Assembly (NCBI GenBank): GCA_013398295.1
Contig: VZSF01009121.1
Coordinates: forward strand, 62,001 to 126,000
Length of the DNA: 64,000 nt
Direction of reading: 5' to 3'
Source of the DNA: Chionis minor
Lineage: Eukaryota > Chordata > Aves > Charadriiformes > Chionididae
Positions 36,101 to 47,800 of the stretch are shown here, in pieces; the stretch's first letter is position 1, and the number at the start of each line of letters is the position of its first letter. A program made the translations under genes and the position numbers. The notes beneath the pieces are model-generated. The model saw only the letters and a list, made by a program, of their open reading frames with translations, did no database searches and was not told the origin of the DNA.

Positions 36101-38234
36101 ATACCACTCTCCCTGTTTTGTAGTCACTGACTGCCCACAGCTTTAGGGTTTTTATGGGACAAGGAGTAGGTATGGAAAAAAGAGAGAACAGGGTTTACAC
36201 TCCCTGCATAGTAAGACAGAAGGAAAGTCCATCCTGCACAGCTCCTGCTTCCAGCCCACAGGTACCACCTCCAAAAACTTTTGCTTTTTTGGATCAGAAG
36301 AGAGGTGTGGAATCAGCTGCACCATTTGGGTGTCCGCAGTTGCTTCGCCGTACACAGAGGGCTCCAGGCAGTGCTCACAGCACAAGGAGGGGGCTACAGT
36401 CCTTCGCTGCTGCCCTAGCAGCCAAGGAGTCCATCCCCTGGCCACCATTTCCTTCACCTCCTGCAGGGCTCCATCCTACACCAGCCGCCTGCCCACTACA
36501 CAAACGCAGAGCTGCCATCAGTGCACACTCCGTATCTTAGACAGCTGAAGCCAGCACTAAAAGGCACTCACAGTTAACCTAAAATACATTGTAACAGAAA
36601 GTTTAAATTGCATGTTAGATAATAACAGAATGTGGTGTTAAAACTAAAACTGCAGTAACTTTTATCCACCCAATGTACGTATTCATTTAAAAACTGTACT
36701 GGTTTGTTGGCAGCCAAGGGGAGGGACAAGCTGAGTTTCTCTTGGGTCGTGATCGGAGATCACCACTAGATGGTAGATGAGTAGCATTAATTCTGCTTCC
36801 CATTTTATTCCTGAGAAATACAACTGACATAAGTCCACACTAGGGCTCTTGCCTCTTCTGGCGGTGTGAGAGCATCTCCGTGCATACGCTCTTAAGTCAT
36901 AATTTTGGAAAAGATGGATGGGTGTGCCAACTAAGAGGAATAACACTAGAGTCCCAACATTTATACACACTGAGTTTATTTTTCCAATCTTCCCATGGCT
37001 GCAAAGCACTACAGTAAACAAACTGGCTTTTCTCTGACAGAAGAACAATATTGATAAGCTCTGTAACCATTTACAGTTAGTTTGCAAAAACCATGCCAGG
37101 CTTTTAAAAGTAAGACAGCTTTACAGACATTGTAAGACTTTCCAGCATTAAAAGCTGCAGTTTGTGCAGCTGCAACAATTGCCTTTGTCTATCTCATATC
37201 TAAGACACAAGATACTTTTAGGCAAACTCAGGTGGCTTAAAAGACATGCCAGCTTTATTTTGGAAGTGGTTTCCATATTCATACAGATCCAGAGGGATTT
37301 TTGCCCGGGTGTATTTTTCCCAATGAGTAGCAAACCTTTCTCTGCTGCCTCACCCCAAGCAGCTCAAAACCACATTATTGCACACCGCCGGGGCCGAGGT
37401 GAGCCGCACCATCTCAGACGGATGCAGGATACCTACGACAGCTCCCCACCGCCGCTGCCACATCATTGCAACTGCTCCACTGCCAGCGCATGCACCGCTT
37501 TAGGTAAGGGCACAGGGTTATCATGTGGACTTAGCCCAGAGGTGCTGCAAGACATCTACCCATCTGCTGGGAGTATGAAACATGCATTAAGTGCACTGAA
37601 ACACTGGCGTCTTCACCAAAACATGAGTACCAACACACTCCAGCCAGTGTATAAAGTGCTGCTGTTTGAAATTTGCAGGCAAATAAATACCCAGATAGTT
37701 TATCCTCAGCAGGGCTATCACTGCACAGTGAAAACTTTGGATACAACTGAACGCTTCAACCTCTGTGCTGTATCTTCCAGGCCACACTACTCTAGAAGTA
37801 CTGCTATGTCCTGTAAGGCTTCCACAGGCAAAGGGTTTTACACCAAATCAACACTACTTTAAAATACACAGACTCTTTAGAGACCTTTCAGCTTGGAAGG
37901 AGACACAGCCAGACCCTGCTCAGGCTGGTAAAATCTGACACGACCACATGACAGGGTGGTGTATCTGCAGGGTGCAATAAGCCGCCCTTGAAAACGTACA
38001 TGAAGAACTTTGCTGCCAAAGCTTTCTTTGATATTAATGCACAAAGAAAATAATAATTTGATGTCAGCACCCAAAGAGAATATATTAAAGGAAATAATTG
38101 CTGTCAGCATATTTTAGCAATAACAAGCTGCAATAGCCATTAGTACTCAGGTTGTTTTGTATTGTTTGCATTAATAAAGACAAAACCTGACAGATATACA
38201 TACGGGTTCTTAAGCATTTTGCTTTCTTTCTTAC

Positions 38235-39872
38235 CTCCTCCTTTTTGTCTTCAGCACCAGAGGCTAAATTGAGGCTCAGCTGAGAGTGGCTGCTTATGCC
38301 ACTGTCTTCATTTCCATCATCATAGTACACAGTTTGCACCGAGTCCTGGAAGCAAACAGGATTCCTGCCCAGCTTCGGCCCCGGTACCTCAACTCTCTCC
38401 TCGCTCTCCGATGAGCTCAGTGACAATGTGCTGTGACGGTTTGGGCACTGGAGATTCATACTGCACTTGACCTTCTCCACAGTGGGACTTTGAGGCTTTG
38501 GAGTAGTCGGCCTGACCGGAACGTGAGGGTTTTCAGCGTTGTATGTAAACTGCTGGGTAGCTTTTGGTTCATCCGAGTCCGAATAAAACACTTCATTGGG
38601 AAAGGGACTAATGTCATCCAGCGTGGGTGATAAGCTATCAGAGTCTGGGATACCTGATGACGTCCTGAGGCTTTTGTCTTCAGCAACAGCTACATTCATT
38701 TCAGCCTCTTTATCCTGAGCAACTGCAGGGCTTTGCAGACAAGGTGTTCCCAGCAAGGAAGAGTCTGGACTAGACACTGGGGAGGTGCATCTCTTTCTGT
38801 CATGATCCGTGCTGCTGGAAACCCTGCGGGAGTAGTCATCATGCAGCCTGCTGTTTGACCTTGTTCTCTGGGACTGCTCGCTGGGAGAAGGAGCCGTGCT
38901 TTTCGAGCCATCCTTCTTCCACGCAACATCTGTAACATTACTGACAAGTTTCAAAACTCGGTCGAAATCCTTTGCCCTGATAGGGCTCTTCCATCGCTTG
39001 GATCTCCTCTCGGGGTTCCCACTGGTTTTGTCCGAGTCAGCAGAAGTAACACTCACAGTCCTTGTCGGCATCTGTTTTTCATTTGCAACCTTGAGGTCGG
39101 TGAGGTTTGAGGTGGACTTCCGTTTGAATGAGCTTTTTTTCAGAAAGTTCAAATTATCCGAACTTTTGCTTCTCCGATAAATGATCCTGTTGTTTTCAGA
39201 GTCTTTCACCAAAATTTCACAGATCTTTGGCTCTGCGATGACAGGTGATGTTGGCCTAGTACAGTTGTGATGACTCTGCACTTTATCCGTGTCTAGCAAG
39301 TTTATGCGGCCAGCACCATAAGCCCGCCTGATGCTGCGTGAGCGATGAGTATTCCTCAGGAAAGACTCATCGCCGTCCTCTGCATCAGAGCAGTCGGAAG
39401 CTAAACCATCCACTGTGTTTTGAAAATCATGTAAAGGCCCTGAATAGGAATACCTGTTAGTCTGAACTCTCACCAACGCCCCATTTGAACCCTGTTTTCC
39501 TACATCATTATCATTCAAGATATCTGAGCATTCCCTTGTTTGAATTCCTTGGAGAACGGAAGATTTCAGCTTCTTGAAAGATCCCATTTTTCTGATGGAA
39601 GACAGAGCATTCCACGTGGACGAGTTGCCCATCAAAACCAGAGAACGAGGCCTGTCGGAGATGGAATTAGCCCGTTTCCGAGGGGTGGTGAAAAAGCGCA
39701 TGATTTTGGAAGGGCTGAGCTTATCCTCTTGAACATCCTCCTCGTGACCGTTGCCGGTGCTGTATCCCCCATTATGATTCACACAGGTAGTCTGGTTTTG
39801 GGACTCTTTATTATCCATAACTATACAAGTAACGGTGGTGCCATTCCCACAGCCATTGGGAAACGTTGTCAT
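38235..39872 (-). CDS. SPATA13: SPATA13 N-terminal coding exon of the long isoform
   Basis: This single large exon encodes about 546 residues from the Met at 39872 (MTTFPNGCGNGTT; A at -3). It is mostly disordered, Ser-, Arg- and Asn-rich sequence without a catalytic domain. Conserved-looking islands are KIMRFFTTPRKRANSISDRP, RSLVLMGNSSTWNALSSIRK, SPVIAEPKICEILVKDSENN, a basic serine cluster near RRSKSSDNLNFLKKSSFKRK, a PxxP-containing stretch VPVRPTTPKPQSP, and EDSGISSHSQLSLNL at the end. The best donor is GAG|GTAAGA (38229-38234), phase 0. The frame stays open beyond it, and weaker donors at 38203/38204 (GTATGT) and 38199/38200 (GTATAT) are possible. The last one would join the APC-binding exon in frame. 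The frame is also open upstream of this Met to the exon edge near 40035. Confidence 0.9.
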
Positions 39873-40035
39873 GCTCTCGACGCTGTATGCATGGAGACGG
39901 AGGCTGGGGTAGCTCACAGCCACACCGCTGTCTCCAGCAGCCGACCTCGCCGCCGCTCCTTCATCTGCTGCACCTTGGTTTGTCTTGCTCTCGCATCGAG
40001 CGGGTGAGCTCAGCTCCTCAGGCTGCACCGCCTGC
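39873..40035 (-). other. SPATA13: Upstream part of the large exon (5' UTR or N-terminal extension)
   Basis: The exon continues upstream of the proposed start Met to an acceptor after tttgttttcctgag (edge 40035), or 4 nt further in after ggcag (edge 40031). The frame is open throughout (beginning AVQPEELSSPARCESKTNQ) but has no Met. It is untranslated if Met39872 is used and coding if an upstream exon supplies a start. Confidence 0.7.
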
Positions 40036-40700
40036 CTCAGGAAAACAAAAGCAACCGTTAGGGAAGTTTCCTTACAAAGTCTCCAACTAAAAGAAGTTTG
40101 AGCCCCATTGTAGGAAATAAAGACACACATGAAACAAAGGAGTTCTTTTCCACTGAACAAAGGTGTGTTGCAGTGGTGAGAAGACATTCATAACTCCCTC
40201 AAAGGATAATTGCATTCACTAGCAATTTAAGAGACTGGCATAATTTCAATATATGCTTGTTTCTGTAATGCTTAATAAGCTAATAAATTCAATATGACTA
40301 CCACACTCACCTTACTACACTAAATATAATCCACAGATGTGCTTAGAGAGAGAAACCCCCAACAACAGTAATCCAGTCCTTCCCCTCACAGCGCTCAGCC
40401 CTAAGACACAAGAGCAGCTTTCATCCAAAAACCCGAGCACACCCACCTAGCGCCTCCAACAGTAGCCAAAGAAGAGGAAAACATATATATTTTTTTTCCT
40501 ACACTTGCTGCTGTCGGAAGGCTGCATGGCACTCGACTGTCCTGCCTGTCCCCTAGCAGGTAAACCTGAGAGTTACGTCAAGTGCACAGCAAAGTACCTT
40601 CCCCTGGCCAAAGAAAACAAGATTCAGAAGCCCGTAAAGCCAGAAGCTGGCCTATGCTGTCATGACAGCGCCAGGAAAACTTGAATTTGGAAGAGACCAG
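40036..40700 (-). other. Presumed first intron of SPATA13
   Basis: AT-rich to mixed sequence upstream of the large exon. No repeat or exon was recognised. The GC content climbs steeply beyond about 40.7 kb. Confidence 0.6.
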
Positions 40701-41430
40701 AGTCTCTGTGACTGGGATGTATAAGGGGATCCCCGAGCCAAGCTGGGAGACCGGGCAGCCCAAACCCCGCTCCCATGCTGGGGGAGCTGCGTGGGCCCCC
40801 AGCTGCATGGGGTCTCTGCGGGGCGGGCAGGCGTTTGCACCACCACGCTACACAACGCCCAAAAAAACCACTGGGATGCCCAGTCCGAAGCTGGCACCAC
40901 CTTAAACACGCGGGTCACGGCACGGTTCTCTCCGGAAAGGCCAGCGGGACCTTCACCAACCCGCCCCTGCCCCGACGCGAGGAGCCGCGCCTGAGGCAGA
41001 GCCAGCCCGGGCCCCTTCTTTGTCTCCCGCCCACCCGAGTGGCCCAGGGGGCTCCGAGGGCCAGCGGGGGTGGCCCCTGGCAAGCGGAGGGGGCCGGGGC
41101 CGGGCCCGGCGGCAGAGCCGGAGGTGCAGGAAGCCGGTGGTGGGGTTGGCTTGGCGGGGCGACCGCGGGCGGCGGCTCCCGCACGGGCAAACGCCGAACC
41201 ACCCCCTGAAAGGCGGGAGTTTTGGAGCTCTCGTATCCGCCGGCTTTAAGGCTGCTCCCTCCCGAGCGCACTTTCAAAGGGCTCTCGCGAGCCTCTGCCC
41301 CTCTGGGAATAAAGGGATTTCCTTGTGTTTCGGTGGGACGCCTGCAGTCTCCCTCGCCGGCCGCTCCTTTTAATCCCCCTCACTCACAGGGTCGCGGCGG
41401 CAGCCGGCCGGGATGCCGGGCAGAGCCCCG

Positions 41431-41506
41431 CCGAACCGAGCCGAACCCGGCCGAACGGACCCGAACCGACCCGAACCCGGCCGAACCGACCCGAGCCCGG
41501 CCGGAC
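41431..41506. repeat. GC-rich 10-bp minisatellite in the CpG island
   Basis: Seven and a half copies of a 10-bp unit of the form CCGAACCSRS (CCGAACCGAG, CCGAACCCGG, CCGAACGGAC and so on) run in exact 10-bp register. The repeat lies within the presumed promoter or first exon. On the transcript strand it is G-rich. Confidence 0.95.
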
Positions 41507-41668
41507 AAAAGCCCGCCGGGCAGCGAGACCCCGGCCTACCCTTGTGCCGCTCGCAAATTTCCACGCGGATTGAAAAAAAAAAAAAAAAAGTCGGAGGAAT
41601 TATAAAAACAATGACAAGGAGACTCTGCCGCTCTCGGGAGAGAAGTTCCCAGAGAAAGCGGCTTTGGG

Positions 41669-41669
41669 N
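41669..41669. other. Ambiguous base (N) in the assembly
   Basis: A single N occurs in a G-rich run (GCTTTGGGNGGAGGGC) of the CpG island, a typical place for sequencing uncertainty. Open frames that cross it are unreliable. Confidence 1.
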
Positions 41670-41870
41670 GGAGGGCGGCGGGGCGGAGCGGGGCGGGGCG
41701 GCCCGGGAACCCCCCGCGGCCTCCGTCGTCCGCTTCCACCCCCGCCCTGAGGCGCCGCCAGCCCCGCGCCCCGCTGGAGGGAGCCTCCTGTCACCTCGGC
41801 CGTGCGCCGCGGCCGTGCCCCGGTAGAGAGCACCGGGCCGCGCCAGCGACCTACGGTTGGTAACCGGCTG

Positions 41871-44800
41871 TGTATCTTACAACAAAGCAATCCGCGCCGT
41901 AGGAATACACTCGCGTTGGGGTGCTTAGTTGGGAAGTGGGACCTGTTGTGTTGGTGGTGCCGAACACCGTTTTCTTACTGGAGAACAAATCGGCGTATGT
42001 TCCTAAGCGTGGTTTGCATTAGTGAGCTTGAAAGACATAAACGCTGGAAGAGAAGTTCCCCCCATCAGCAGCTCTTCCAGGTGCTCGTGCCTGGTTCCCA
42101 GCCTGTCTTTGAGTCCGAGATCTGGACAACTTTCTGTTTTGCCGCTGTTCCTCAGTCTCAACAGCAGGAACAACATTGTATGCACGACCTGAACAGCGTT
42201 CGTATACTGCCAGGAAGACTTGGCGAGGTGACGTCTTACAGCCTTGTGTCGTGACTCCCGACACAGCCCCCTAACCCCTGGTAGTCCTTGCTCAAGTAGT
42301 TAATATTGTCCACAAAATATTTCTGCACTCGCCCGGGAGCTGTAGACATCAGGAAGGCTGTTTTAACGTACCTCGGGTGAGAGGCAAAATGGAAATGGGA
42401 CGACACAGAACGCACGGTGGAACAGACACCCCAGAGAAGCCACGAAGGCCATCAGCCCCACTGCCTCTCCTCGGAGACTGGTGTGATTGTACACGCTGTA
42501 ATTACCTCTCTGGAGAGCCGCGTAGGCATACTCTCAAAGGCAAGGTGTGGTTAGGGGATGAGGCAAACAAATGGGCTTCAGGGATGTAGGTCAAATGAGG
42601 TAGCAAATAACTCCGGGAGTGACCACAGGATTCTCCATCAGTCAGCAGCAGCAGGCACAGCCACCAGCCCCGGTCTGGCTGGCCTTGGCTGGATGGTATT
42701 CCCCGTGGAAGGAGTGAGTTTTGAAGAATGACTCAAATGAGGCAGTGAAGTGGTTGTTGGGCATGGGAAGCAGAGGAGAAATGGAGATTAGGACTGGAAA
42801 CGCTGACACAGTGTGGAGAGGGTCCGTATGGACCGTCACTGGTGATCTACGTTAGCTTGGGACTAGCTGGGGGAAGTTCTCAAGCTAGTGCAGAGAAGAA
42901 TTATCTGCTTCAGCCCGTGGGAAAAGGCAAGGCTCTGAAGGAGGTCTCAGTGAAGGTGCTGAAATGGCCAAGAGAATCACTTTAACAGCATTATTAAGGG
43001 AAATATTATTTATGTATATGAGGCAAGAAGTTGACTTTCAACAGGTCTTGTAAACTTATCGCACAGCCTGGTATCTCTACAAGTCTGTACTGGTTGCTTA
43101 AAAACTTCTAACAGCACTATTCAAACCTGAATTTCAATGGATTTATGTTCCTATGTTCCTGCACATTCCTTTCCATAAATATCCCAGATATATCCATCAC
43201 ATTAATTTTGATTAAAAACGTCCTTTTTAATCCATAAACCCCCTCAGAGAAGGAAACTCCCAGTTGCTGCTATGTCCTTTTACCCCAGCTAGACAAAAAA
43301 AACAAAGCAGAAGAACTATTAAGCTGAGCTGAGCCACTAATTTGGGTCTCTCCTTTATGCAGCCAACCGTGTTTCTGAAACTTCAGAAATTCTGATAACT
43401 TTGAGATCTGAACCCTTCTTTTAAATTTGAAGCTCATCAGCAGGTTAAAAACTGCTTGAGGAGACTGAAATGACACAAGAAGGTATTGGCAGACTAACAA
43501 TGTTCTCGCAAGAACTTAATTTCCTTAGAAAGTCACACTAAAAAGCTCACTTTGGATAATTAGGTAAGAATATCATTGTATGCCATATTTCCTAAATGTC
43601 ATTACATGTAATGAAGGAAATACCTAGAAAATTGCAATTACAGAGATAACAGTATTTAGTCAATTAGACATTTGTCAAGTTTTTAAAGTAAACACCACAG
43701 TTTTAATCTTCCAGGCTTGTTTGTCCTAGATTTTCTACTGGTAGTATGTTAAAACCCTCTTCAAACTTTAAGCTTCGTTGAGTCAGAGTCTGTCCTTCCA
43801 CATCCACGTACTATTTAGCAAAGCATGGATGCAGCACACTAAAGTGTGTCTGAGAACAGGATCAGCTTCCTGTACTGGAGACTAATAATTACCCAAATCT
43901 TCTTAATCTGAATTTTATTTTTTTTTTAAAGATTGGGAAGTGTTCATAGCATTCAGGTGCTGTCACACCAAGGTTTAGTAAAACGATGCAAAGCAAAACT
44001 TATCAATGGGACTGTCATGAGAAAGAAGGCAAATCACTTTTCTGACTACAAACTCAAACACTTTCCAGTTTCTTATGATATTTGAAGAAAACCAAAATGT
44101 CATCCAAATTTGGTTTTGAAGTGGCATTCCTGGCTGTTTTTCCAGCTTTTTTTTGTTTCTTGAGAGGATTAATGCTATTTGCCACTGAGGATGCTCGAAA
44201 AGGTGTAAAGGGCAAATTCATAGCACTTTCATAGGTACTTCTGAAAAACTGAGCTATGTGCTGTGATAAATAACAAAGGCTGCAGTGAACTGAGAGGCAG
44301 TGGCAGCATTACATATCATGGTTGACCGAGTACAGTAATTTATAAAGAGAAGCACTCCAGGAATAAATTCCAGATTGGTATATGCATGAGGTTTTTAATA
44401 GTGATTTGACAATGGTTATTACACTTACTGCAACAAAAAATGAAATGCTTGTTTTAGAAGCTCTAAGTCTGTGATTTAAAAGAGGTTTAATGTGCATGTG
44501 ACAAGGAATGAGAAGGATTATTCCTAGTGTAATACAGGTGGGAAAGGATTACAAAAAATGTGACGTAGGAGGAAGAATATAGAGTTTTAATGACAAAGGA
44601 ACAACCCCCCCAACTTTTAATAGGTAGTGATACATCTCTTAGCTTTCTCAGAATAACAAAAAGCATGTTTATGTAAAAAGAAAGTCACACACTTAAAACT
44701 GAAAATTCTAAATGAGCATGATTCTTTCTACTTAATTTAGAAATCCTCTTTTCCATTCCCCCAACTCTATTATTTCTTTCACGGTTCTCTTATAAATACT

Positions 44801-47800
44801 TTCTAAAAGTCTATTTTAAAGTAGTCGGGTTTTTTTAAAAAGGTACAAAGGTACTTTTTTAAAAGAGTACAAAAACAAGAGCCAAAAGGAATAATTTCAG
44901 GAAAACATAAAAGCATTTGTCCTACTTTAACAGCTGTTGGGCAAGATGGCAAAAGAAGTGACTCTCTAAGACATACTCTAAATTAATGAGTGACCAAATT
45001 TAATTATTAAGTTGCAGGATTACTGAAGTAAGAGATCCCTTTGCTTTAAATGGCAGTGTCTTTTCCAGGCTGCAGTACATTGCTAATGTTCCAGTTCTGC
45101 AATTTGCACCTTCCTTTTACATCCCAGGCAAAGACTCTCCTGCAAGCAATTAACCTCTGAGGAATCTTTACATATTGACAGGTCCCACAGGGGGAATTAA
45201 GCTGAGTCATATATCTATTGAAGCTGAAGGCAACTCCCCCACTGATTTCATTGGGAACAGCATCAAGCTCTCAATTTGGTCAGTTCAGAAATGAGGGAAG
45301 AGTACTGTGTTTGTGTATGTAAGCTCAAACTAACATAGGCTGCTAATTATTTTCATCTGGTTTATATATAAACTGTGTGAAATTAATGTAGGATTTTTTT
45401 CAGTTTGTGTATATCTGCAACCAAATTAGAAATAATAAATGAAAAGGGTTTTTCCAAATTCAAGACTTTTGTTGTCTTAGCACTGAAAAAATCCATTCCA
45501 GAGAATGAATTGTGTTGCCAAGGAAAACACTCAAAGAACAGCTTGGATTAAATTGCTGTATTAACTTCTTAATTTGCCCAGTGAAAGTCATCATTGCCCT
45601 TATGTAGGAAGCTGGTATGCTGCTTCTGAAAGGCCAGTTCCTGTTACATTTACTTTGCTGCTGATAAAGGCAACTACTGACCAAAGTGAGAAAAGTTTAT
45701 CACAATTTGGTCTAAATCACAACACACAGCGGACTGGTCTTCCCTCTAATCTTCTTTTAAATGTGGCTCACCAAGGTTGAGCATGCTCGGCTCTGTTAAA
45801 CACAGAGACCTAATTTAGGGGGAATACAATAGCCCAATGGACTGACGCCATCAATGAAAAATGACCCTTGTGTACCAGGTTACCATTATCCCATCTCCGA
45901 GTTGCTCTTACTCACCCACCTACACCACTGCAGCTGCATGCAACTTAATGATGGCTTCAGCCTTTCAGGCTGCTAGAATGCTATTTATAACCCCACGGGG
46001 TCCGACTGCGATGCTATTCTTTCTCTCCGTCCTCAAGAGGCATTATTCAGACAGCATGACATGGAGAGATGGCTGGTACTACAGAAGAACAGTTTCCAAT
46101 AAACAGATCATTGTGTTTAAACATAAAGAAGACTTCCCGTTACCAATTAGGAAGGCTGAATTCCACCTTTATTTTGTGTCTCACAGAGTGTAAGATGCAG
46201 GAAAGAAAAGGACCGTGGAGATGTGAAGTAGATAGAAAGAGGAAGAAAAAGAGATTAGTACAAAATTTCTTTTTTTTTTTGTTTTCTATACTCCGTATCT
46301 TTCTCTTTTTGCCTTGAAAAAACTTGTATCAGATTTTCTGCTAGATGGATATACATTAAAGTCATATGGACTAGTTGGGAGGAATGGGCGCGATCGCAGA
46401 AAAAGAATTGGGATTGTCCCACTCTGCAGCCATTTGCTTTCTCTTCCTTCTCCACTCTACCTGCCAGCCCTTCCTACATCACACCCCTCGCTGCAGCGGC
46501 TCATGGCCCTGCAGCCATTCTGTATTTATTTTCCTTGCTTGAAATAATAGCATGTAAAAGTGACTATTAAGAGCTCTTTATCAAAATTCTTCCCCACCCG
46601 CTTAATTACCCTGCCAGCCTGTCCTCTCTGTTCCAAACCCTGGCCTTCCAAAATTACCTGAGGATATGAAGGTGCCTCGTTATGCAACCAGGAGGCCAGA
46701 ATAAGTCGGGGGAAGGATAAATACATGGAGAAAGGGCTGTGAAGAGTTTGAGGGCTGAGGACCACCTGCAGTGGGTGTTTGCCCCACTCCGGTCAGGGGC
46801 TGAGGAGCGGGTGTACTTTGTTAATTTTTGTGTGTGAGCTGTAGCGAGGGGCTGTGTGTGGGTTTATATGATTTTTGAGTGATGGTGCTTGTCCCTGGGC
46901 GGGAGGAGGAAGCACAAGCAGCTCCCCACGCTTGCTTAAATCACCCAGCTGTGCTGAAGGGAGCGGGGATGCATCAATACCGCGGAGGGATGGTGTCCAT
47001 CAGATACTAGAAAAGGCAGAAAATGCTTTAAAAAGTGAAGCAGGTAGTGGACTTCATTGGGAATGATGCCACATCAGTAGAAATTATGCGATGTTATATA
47101 AGATCGTCTTGCTTCTGATGCTCATTATAATAAAATAATAGGTCTCAGTAGAATAATTGGCCCAGTGTGATGCAAATACCCAACTGGTTACAGTGCAGCT
47201 GCGCGCCTTGGTTAACTCTGTGCTGGCCAGGGCAAAAAGCCCTGAACAGTTATGGCTTTTGATACCTTCATGAGGTCAGCAAATATCTCACAAAAGTTAA
47301 AAAAAGGAGAAACAGATAGCATTTAGGGAGAAACATCAGGGTTAGTTACTGTTAATCAGTGGAGGCTTCTAGGCGGTCTTGATTCATGTGCTTTACGAAC
47401 CACACAGGTGGGTTTTTTTCAATTAGGATCAGTACTTTTTTTCGTTCAGTCTCTTTTCACAATGACAAACTTGCTGTCTTTGTTACAGTCAGAACTAAAT
47501 TAACATTCATGGGCACATTGTGCCAGAAGTCTGAATTACCATCTCCACCATGTTTCTTTCTTTTTCAGAGAAAAAAAAAAAAAGGAAATCTTCTTGCTAT
47601 TTCTACCCGTAGTTTGTCATTAACTTCTACATTTGTTTGAATTTACTCTATCAAAAATCCTGTGGAAGGATGAAGCTAGAAAAAAACAATTTGAACAAAG
47701 TGGATACCAATGAAATGCTACAACAACATTTATGTGCTGGGCCTTTTCAATAAAATATGTGCTCTGAATTCAGCCTGCTTGAAAACTTCAAAGCAACGAT

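Larger units (their letters stand above)
24895..38234 (-). other. SPATA13: SPATA13 intron(s), 13 kb; may hide a small exon
   Basis: The interval separates the large N-terminal exon from the APC-binding exon. It contains one CR1 copy (25261-25531), GC-richer unrecognised stretches (about 28.4-29.1 kb, 29.8-30.05 kb, 32.75-33.2 kb, 36.2-36.5 kb) and a 232-codon plus-strand open frame at 37164-37862 without recognised similarity. The phases of the flanking exons do not fit each other, so a short exon may lie here; see the candidate at 27067-27109. Confidence 0.7.
41388..41850 (-). other. Candidate first exon of SPATA13
   Basis: On the minus strand a consensus donor, GACCCT|GTGAGTGAGG, lies at 41387/41388 inside the CpG island, so a first exon may end here. 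The left limit given is this donor; the right limit (transcription start) is a guess. A Met at 41564 would be in frame through this donor to the ggcag acceptor at 40031, giving a longer N-terminus. The encoded sequence would be a translated 10-bp repeat, which makes that unlikely. Confidence 0.3.
2151..41870 (-). other. SPATA13: SPATA13 (ASEF2) gene, minus strand, 3' end missing
   Basis: Extent of the gene as far as it can be seen. The exons translate to a protein with APC-binding region, SH3, DH and PH in that order, the arrangement of the ASEF subfamily. The wording of the DH and PH parts matches SPATA13 rather than its paralogue ARHGEF4; for example the DH exon reads [20 protein letters not shown]. 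About 1,200 codons are in the window from the Met at 39872, in keeping with the long vertebrate isoform of nearly 1,280 residues once the missing C-terminal 60-70 residues are added. The right limit is the CpG-rich presumed promoter and is approximate. Confidence 0.93.
40700..41870. promoter_or_regulatory. CpG-island-like presumed SPATA13 promoter
   Basis: About 1.1 kb of strongly GC- and CpG-rich DNA, densest at about 40.9-41.85 kb with GGGCGGGG and GGGGCGGAGC Sp1-type boxes near 41.68-41.70 kb and no TATA box. It sits immediately upstream of the N-terminal exon, the expected place for a housekeeping-type promoter of a minus-strand gene. It could also fire in the plus direction. Several overlapping Arg/Pro-rich open frames here are products of composition. 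Confidence 0.7.

Noticed and set aside
38235..41564. ARHGEF4 (ASEF1) instead of SPATA13
   Set aside because: The DH and PH wording ([40 protein letters not shown]) fits SPATA13 and not its paralogues ARHGEF4 or ARHGEF9.
41020..41826. Arg/Pro/Gly-rich open frames on both strands of the CpG island
   Set aside because: They arise from composition and a 10-bp repeat, overlap each other in several frames, and some cross the N at 41669.
41802..42254. 150-codon plus-strand open frame leaving the CpG island as a divergent gene
   Set aside because: No recognised similarity or splice structure. A divergent non-coding transcript is possible but unsupported.
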